DNA of 52,514 bases from Variovorax sp. IB41 (GTDB taxonomy: Bacteria; Pseudomonadota; Gammaproteobacteria; Burkholderiales; Burkholderiaceae_C), in the NCBI RefSeq assembly GCF_016405905.1, contig NZ_JAEFCB010000033.1:1-52514 (forward strand), given 5' to 3'. The first letter of the stretch is position 1; every line of letters starts with the position of its first letter. Shown here piece by piece: positions 47,925-52,514 of this stretch. The notes below the pieces were generated by a model. It had not been told where the DNA came from. It saw only the letters and a program-made list of their open reading frames with translations, and did no database searches. The position numbers and the translations under genes were made by a program.

Positions 47925-49004
47925 ATGGACGGCCTCGACCTCATCAAAACCTTCCGCGAAGTTGCCTTCCGCCGCAGCTTCTCCCGCGCGGCCGATTCGC
48001 TCGGCATGTCCAAGGCCACGGTCAGCCGCTATGTGGCCGAGCTCGAAGCGCGCAGCGGCGTGCGCCTGTTGAACCGCTCCACGCGCGCGCTGAGCCTCAC
48101 CGATGCGGGCCAGGTGCTGCTCGATCGCAGCACCGAGCTGGTGGCGATGGCCGAGAACACGCTCAACGACCTGCAGGGCCACGGCGCCACGCCGCGCGGG
48201 CGGCTTCGCATGAGCGCGCCGAACGGGCTGATCGCGGGCTGGATGTCCGACGTGATCGCCGAGTTCATCAACCGCTACCCCGATGTGTACGTGAGCCTGG
48301 TGTTCACCAACAACGCCATCGACCTGATCGAGGAAGGCATCGACATTCACCTGACGGGCGGGCGCATCGACGACATGAACCTCATCGTGCGCCGCCTTGT
48401 GCAGTACGACATGGTGGTGTGCGCCTCGCCCGCCTACTGGGCGCGGCGCGGCATTCCGCAGGTGCCCGAGGACATGGCGCGGCACGACGTGCTGAGCTAT
48501 TCGGCGATGCCGACCACGCACCTGCCCTTCGAGACCGACGGCCGCGCGCACGATGTGGCGGTGCACAGCCGCATGGAGGCGAACGACGCCGTTGCGCTCA
48601 TCGAGCTCGCGCTGCGCGGCGTGGGCGTGGCGTATGTGCCGGAGCCGCTGGCGCAATCGCACCTGGAGCGCGGCGCGCTGGTGCCGGTGCTGCGCGAGCA
48701 CATGCCGCACGAGCACTGGCTGTATGCGGCCTACTCGCAGCGCCGGCACAACAGCGCGGCGATGCGCGCGATGCTCGACTTCCTGGAGCAGTCGATGGCG
48801 CAGCACGGCGACCCGCCCGCCATGCCGCCGATGCCGCCGGCCTTGCCGGTGGCGCGGCCTGTCATCGTCACTGCTGCCGCACCTGCTGCACCTTCGCCTT
48901 CGCCTGTGGCCGCGCCCGAGGCTACATGCGCCCTTTCCAGGGCACCAGGCGCCGCTCGAGCCAGCGCATCAGCAGGTCGAAAAGATACGCCACCACGCCA
49001 ATGA
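47925..49004 (+). CDS. LysR-family regulator with C-terminal extension, convergent overlap with tauC
   Basis: 359 residues: HTH about 1-60 (DLIKTFREVAFRRSFSRAADSLGMSKATVSR), then a CrgA-type effector domain ending near residue 295 (MLDFLEQSMAQHG). The remaining 60 or so residues are Pro/Ala-rich (MPPMPPALPVARP...) and run 83 bp into the oppositely oriented tauC gene. Ordinary LTTRs are about 300 residues, so the tail is probably a run-on into low-complexity sequence or the result of a lost stop codon. Confidence 0.85.
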   Translation: MDGLDLIKTFREVAFRRSFSRAADSLGMSKATVSRYVAELEARSGVRLLNRSTRALSLTDAGQVLLDRSTELVAMAENTLNDLQGHGATPRGRLRMSAPNGLIAGWMSDVIAEFINRYPDVYVSLVFTNNAIDLIEEGIDIHLTGGRIDDMNLIVRRLVQYDMVVCASPAYWARRGIPQVPEDMARHDVLSYSAMPTTHLPFETDGRAHDVAVHSRMEANDAVALIELALRGVGVAYVPEPLAQSHLERGALVPVLREHMPHEHWLYAAYSQRRHNSAAMRAMLDFLEQSMAQHGDPPAMPPMPPALPVARPVIVTAAAPAAPSPSPVAAPEATCALSRAPGAARASASAGRKDTPPRQ

Positions 49005-49815
49005 CGATGATGCCCATGATGACGATGTCGGTGCGCAAGAAGTTCGACGCGTTCAGCACCATCTGACCCAGGCCCATGTTGGCCGCGACCATCTCGGCGG
49101 CCACCAGCGTGGTCCAACCGAAGCCGATGGCGATGCGCATGCCCACGAGGATGTCGGGCAGCGCCGAGGGCAATATCACGTGGCGGATCACTTGCATGTA
49201 GCTCGCGCCCATCGAGTACGCGGCGTTGATCTGCTCCTGCGACGCACTGCGCATGCCCGAGCGCGCGGCGAGGGCCAGCGGCGCGAAGCAGCTCAAGAAG
49301 ATCAAGAGCACCTTGGGCAGCTCGTCGATGCCGAACCAGATGATGATGAGCGGCAGGTACGCGAGCGGCGGCAGCGGCCGGTAGAACTCCAGCGGCGGAT
49401 CGAAGATGCCGCGCCAGAAGCGGCTCATGCCCATCGCGATGCCCACCGGAATGGCCGTGGCGCATGCGAGGAAGAAGGCCGAGAACACGCGGAACATGCT
49501 CGCGAGAAAGTGCTGCCACAGCGGCTTGTCGTTGGCCTGCCCCGTGAGGTATTCGTAGAACTGCTGGAACACCGCCTGCGGCGTCGGGAGAAACAGCGGC
49601 TTGACCCAGCCCATGTTGGTGACGACGAACCACAGCACGACCAGCGACACCACGGTGACCACGCTGATGACGACGCTGGAGCCCTCGCCCGGCACCTTGA
49701 AGGCGCTGGTCTTGAGCTTGGTGCCGGGGGCAGGCGGCGGCGATGCGGCGGGTTTCGATGGCGGCGTCATGGCAACAACAACGGCAGCAGGCGATGCGAT
49801 GGTGACCTCAGGCAT
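48922..49815 (-). CDS. tauC: Taurine ABC transporter permease
   Basis: 297 residues: a Pro/Ala-rich cytoplasmic start, then six membrane helices of the BPD_transp_1 type with the ABC-interaction (EAA) loop AYSMGASYMQVIRHVILPSALPDILVG (given here as the loop region about 215-240). It begins at ATG 49815, overlapping tauB by 8 bp. With TauA and TauB it imports taurine or related alkanesulfonates. Confidence 0.9.
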   Translation of the reverse strand: MPEVTIASPAAVVVAMTPPSKPAASPPPAPGTKLKTSAFKVPGEGSSVVISVVTVVSLVVLWFVVTNMGWVKPLFLPTPQAVFQQFYEYLTGQANDKPLWQHFLASMFRVFSAFFLACATAIPVGIAMGMSRFWRGIFDPPLEFYRPLPPLAYLPLIIIWFGIDELPKVLLIFLSCFAPLALAARSGMRSASQEQINAAYSMGASYMQVIRHVILPSALPDILVGMRIAIGFGWTTLVAAEMVAANMGLGQMVLNASNFLRTDIVIMGIIVIGVVAYLFDLLMRWLERRLVPWKGRM

Positions 49816-50596
49816 GGGCGGCCTCGCGATGATGAATGATCGACAAGACCTCCTCGCGCATGCGGATGAATTCGGGCTCCGATTTCACCTTGCGCGAATC
49901 GCCGTGTGACAAGTACTGGCGCGAGAACGGCACGTTGTCGTAGACGTGCGAGATGCGCCCCGGGCTCGGGCTCATGACGATGAGGCGCGTCGCGAGAAAG
50001 AGCGCCTCCTCCACCGAGTGGGTGATGAAGAACACCATCTTGTTCGACTTGGACCAGGCCTTGAGCAATATCTCCTGCACCTGCTCGCGCGTGAACGCAT
50101 CGAGCGCGCCCATGGGCTCGTCCATCAGCAGCACGGCCGGGTCGCTCGCGAGCGCGCGCGCAATGCCCACGCGCTGCTGCATGCCACCCGAGAGTTCGTA
50201 CACCGCGCGGTCCGCGTACTGCTGCAGGCCGACGAGCGCGAGCTTGTCTTCGGCAATGCGGTCGCGCTCGGCCTTGCCCGTGCCGGCCAGGCGCAGGCCC
50301 AGCGCCACGTTGTCGCGCACGTTGAGCCAGGGCATGAGCGCGTGCTTCTGGAACACGACGCCGCGGTCCGCGCCGGGGCCGACGACGGGCTTGCCGTCCA
50401 GAAGAATTTCGCCGGTCGATGGCGGCAGGAAGCCCGCGATGCTGTTGAGCAGCGTGGTCTTGCCGCAGCCCGAGGCGCCGAGCGCGACGACGAAATCGCC
50501 GTCGTGCATCGTGAGGTTCACGGGCGCGAGCGCCTGCAGCGTGCCGCCCTTGACGGCGTAGTTGACCGTGAGGTCGCGGATGTCGAGCGTAGGCAT
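49808..50596 (-). CDS. tauB: Taurine ABC transporter ATP-binding protein
   Basis: 262 residues from ATG 50596. Walker A GASGCGKTT (about 41-49), signature LSGGMQQRVGIARAL (about 138-152), Walker B VLLMDEP and the H-loop THSVEEA. Typical of the TauB/SsuB group that powers sulfonate uptake. It follows tauA by 17 bp and overlaps tauC. Confidence 0.92.
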   Translation of the reverse strand: MPTLDIRDLTVNYAVKGGTLQALAPVNLTMHDGDFVVALGASGCGKTTLLNSIAGFLPPSTGEILLDGKPVVGPGADRGVVFQKHALMPWLNVRDNVALGLRLAGTGKAERDRIAEDKLALVGLQQYADRAVYELSGGMQQRVGIARALASDPAVLLMDEPMGALDAFTREQVQEILLKAWSKSNKMVFFITHSVEEALFLATRLIVMSPSPGRISHVYDNVPFSRQYLSHGDSRKVKSEPEFIRMREEVLSIIHHREAAHA

Positions 50597-50613
50597 CGGA
50601 TGTGCGCCCGCGC

Positions 50614-51621
50614 TTACTTGCCCATCGCCTTGTCGACGTACACGGTGGTCACGTAGGCGCCGTAGTCGGGCTTGACCTCCTGCACGCGGCCCTGCTCTTT
50701 CAGGAACGCCGCGGTGCCCGCCATCGCCTTGGCCGCGCCGCCGCCCAGCCACGTGGGCGAGACCTGCTCGGCCATGGTCGGGAAGGTGTAGAGCGACATG
50801 GCCGCGCCCACGTCCTTCGGGTCGGCCTTGGTCCACTTGGCCATGGCCTTGGTCTGCGGGGAATCGGGCGTCCAGCTCTTGCCGGTGGCCTTGTATTCCT
50901 CGTTCGCGCGGTTCAGCGCCTTGACGAACGCGACCATGAAAGGCTCGTTGGCCGCGGCCCACTTGGCGTTGACGACGATGCCCTCGAACGTGGGCGCGCC
51001 GCGCTTGCCGATGCTGCCCGAGGTGGCGATGGTCTTGCCCGAGCCCTTGATCTTGGAGAGCACCGGGTCCCAGATGAAGGTGGCGTCGATGTCGCCGCGC
51101 TCCCAGGCGGCGGCGATCTCGGGCGGGCGCATGTTCATCACGTTGACGCTCTTGGGATCGACGCCGTCCATCTTCATGCCGGCCATCAGCTGGTAGTGCG
51201 CGGTCGAGACGAACGGCGTGGCCACCTTCTTGCCCGCGAGGTCCTTCATGCTGTTGATGCCCGAGGCATTGCGGGCGATGAGCGCCTCGGCGTTGGCGAT
51301 GTCCGCCGAGATCCAGAAGAGCTTGATGTCCTGGCCCTGGCTGGCCGCCGCGGTGAGCGGGCTGGAGCCGGTCTCGCCCATCTGCACGTCGCCCGAGGCC
51401 ATCGCGCGGATGACGTCGCCGCCGCCGGAAAACATGCGCCAGTTGATCTTGTAGCCGGTGGCTTTTTCGACCTCACCCGATTCCATGACCAGGCGCAGGG
51501 GGACGAGCATGTCCTGGTGGGCGAAGGTGACTTCCTTGGTTTGCGCGTTCGACATGCCGCACAGCGTGAGGGTGGCGGCCAGCAGGGCGAGTTGAAGGGG
51601 GAGACGGCGGGACGTGGTCAT
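50614..51621 (-). CDS. tauA: Taurine ABC transporter substrate-binding protein
   Basis: 335 residues from ATG 51621; a longer frame to 51750 is unsupported. Signal peptide MTTSRRLPLQLALLAATLTLCGMSNA, then a mature TauA-like periplasmic binding protein (MLVPLRLVMESGEVEKATGY, GETGSSPLTAAASQGQDIKLFW, EIAAAWERGDIDATFIWDPVLSKI). First gene of tauABC. No taurine dioxygenase, dehydrogenase or transaminase gene is adjacent, so the imported taurine must be converted by enzymes encoded elsewhere before reaching xsc. Confidence 0.9.
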   Translation of the reverse strand: MTTSRRLPLQLALLAATLTLCGMSNAQTKEVTFAHQDMLVPLRLVMESGEVEKATGYKINWRMFSGGGDVIRAMASGDVQMGETGSSPLTAAASQGQDIKLFWISADIANAEALIARNASGINSMKDLAGKKVATPFVSTAHYQLMAGMKMDGVDPKSVNVMNMRPPEIAAAWERGDIDATFIWDPVLSKIKGSGKTIATSGSIGKRGAPTFEGIVVNAKWAAANEPFMVAFVKALNRANEEYKATGKSWTPDSPQTKAMAKWTKADPKDVGAAMSLYTFPTMAEQVSPTWLGGGAAKAMAGTAAFLKEQGRVQEVKPDYGAYVTTVYVDKAMGK

Positions 51622-52104
51622 CGGGTTTCTCCAATAGGTGAATCTCGGCTGCGACTTTGCACGCAACGGGTGCAGCCAGGAAGTACCAGCGAGGTTGGGG
51701 GGATGGAGCCAGCTTGTCCGTAAATACCCTTGTTCTGGTGCATGGGGCACTTAGACGGGGCATTGGGCATTGCCCGTCGCCCTTGCCTCCCCGGCCATCC
51801 GGGGGGGTGATGAGGGATGTGCTTTGTTTTTTTTTCCGAGGCCGGGTCTCGCCCCGGCGGGCGACCTACTTTTCTTTGCTTCGCCAAAGAAAGGTAGGCA
51901 AAAGAAAGGCGACCCTGCTGTCTGCGACCCTTCGCTTCGCTACGGGCAACCTGCGGTGCTCACGTTTCGCGGGGTCTCGCCGAACTCGCTTCGCTCAAAC
52001 AACGGCGAGCCCTTGTCCGCGAAACGCTCCGCTCCTCGGCGCAGACAGAAGGGGTTTGGGAACCAGCGGGCCATCGCTGCGCTCGGCGCCTGGACACCTC
52101 ACGA

Positions 52105-52405
52105 GCCTTTGCTTCGCTCGGCTTGGATTGGCTCCCTCCCCTTCCGGGGAGGGTTGGGGTGGGGGCACGCGGCGCTCGTTGAAGCACTGTCGTGTAGCGA
52201 GGGCCGTCGTGCCCCCATCCCAGCCTTCCCCCAGAGGGGGAAGGAGCAATGCATCAAGGCCCTGTATTGAAGGTCTTGTCCTTCTCCCTCCCCCCCTGGG
52301 GGAGGGCCGGGGTGGGGGCACCGCAGCCGAGCGAAGCAAAGGCCCGACCCTCACCAAGCCGAGCGAAGCAAAGGCCCGACCCCAAGCCGAGCGCAGCGAT
52401 GGCGC
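52105..52405. repeat. Tandem and inverted GCCGAGCGAAGCAAAGGC units
   Basis: Direct copies begin at 52326 and 52358, with a diverged third at 52386, spaced about 30 bp. One inverted copy lies at 52105-52122. Such units are typical of non-coding repeat clusters in Variovorax-like genomes. Confidence 0.8.
52132..52320. repeat. Three CCCTCCCC/GGGGAGGG hairpin repeats
   Basis: Hairpins at about 52132-52176, 52211-52246 (opposite orientation) and 52281-52320 share the pattern CTCCCTCCCC...GGGGAGGG...GGGGTGGGGGC. They are G/C-skewed extragenic palindromes; the third shows the longest C-run. Confidence 0.78.
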
Positions 52406-52514
52406 GTCAGGTGCCCCCTCCCCTCTGGCTGCGCCGAGGAGCGCAGCGTTTCGCGGACAAGGGCTCGCCGCTGTCTGAGCGCAGCGAGTTCGGCGAGACC
52501 CCGCGAAACGTGAG

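Larger units (their letters stand above)
51622..52514. other. Gene-free region rich in dispersed repeats
   Basis: No credible gene in 893 bases. The first about 150 bases are the tauA leader. From about 51840 onward the sequence is a mosaic of hairpin repeats, tandem GCCGAGCGAAGC units and a long inverted repeat. Open frames here are repetitive and low-complexity on all strands. Confidence 0.8.
51959..52514. repeat. Long inverted repeat pair bounding a repeat cluster
   Basis: The segment 51959-52046 reappears as its reverse complement at 52429-52514: the terminal 32 bp (51959-51990 versus 52483-52514) match exactly and the rest nearly so, including CCTTGTCCGCGAAACGC. About 380 bp of other repeats lie between. 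The right arm ends at the window edge and may continue. Confidence 0.85.

Noticed and set aside
52326..52405. CRISPR array
   Set aside because: Repeats are few, diverged and occur in both orientations, with no uniform spacers and no cas genes.

Overview
The window reads as chromosomal DNA of a GC-rich betaproteobacterium of the Comamonadaceae type (Variovorax-like). I base this on codon use, the many TTT-family (Bug) solute-binding proteins, IclR/LysR/GntR-controlled catabolic operons, and the hairpin-rich intergenic repeats. The genus is an inference; no rRNA is present.

Layout. 1-1239 (minus): 5' part of a type VI secretion vgrG. 1593-2281 (minus): an eight-gene tRNA array (Leu, Pro, Trp, Glu, Gln, Asp, Cys, Asn in transcription order) with several non-canonical tRNAs. 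2371-2735 (minus): a small 66-codon gene with promoter, ribosome binding site and terminator. 2847-6470: an SMP-30 lactonase facing a LysR / RraA-like aldolase / Bug operon. 6543-30183: a large organosulfonate region. It holds soeCBA with a divergent LysR, a GntR regulator, suyAB, slcC, comC, a Bug protein, ackA and xsc, an IclR regulator, a cobS/cobT pair, another IclR with Bug protein, sauS, sauT and a TauE-type exporter. 30284-34775: housekeeping and unknown genes, ending in a radical SAM gene that overlaps a methyltransferase/nucleotidyltransferase fusion. 34953-38881: an IclR regulator divergent from a GMC oxidoreductase and MFS transporter. 38897-42707: cupin, a three-gene lipid-modification-like operon, and an ORF6N protein. 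42.8-44.1 kb: an AT-richer islet with a possible lysozyme-like effector and membrane immunity protein. 44148-47382: two paralogous small genes, each behind a leader built like the phage P1 C4 antisense RNA, flanking an iron-sulfur photolyase. 47389-47868: a decayed HigB-type toxin with an intact antitoxin. 47925-51621: LysR and tauABC. 51622-52514: gene-free repeat DNA.

How the genes work together. SlcC and ComC should interconvert sulfolactate enantiomers through sulfopyruvate, and SuyAB should split (R)-sulfolactate to pyruvate and sulfite. SauT and SauS should convert sulfoacetate via sulfoacetyl-CoA to sulfoacetaldehyde, which Xsc cleaves to acetyl phosphate and sulfite. AckA then turns acetyl phosphate into acetate with ATP gain. 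SoeABC would oxidise the sulfite and the TauE-like protein may export sulfur anions. TauABC at the right end imports taurine, although no taurine-to-sulfoacetaldehyde enzyme is visible. The most unusual non-coding signals are the paired C4-like antisense leaders, whose complementary blocks differ between copies yet stay self-complementary, and the degenerate tRNA array.
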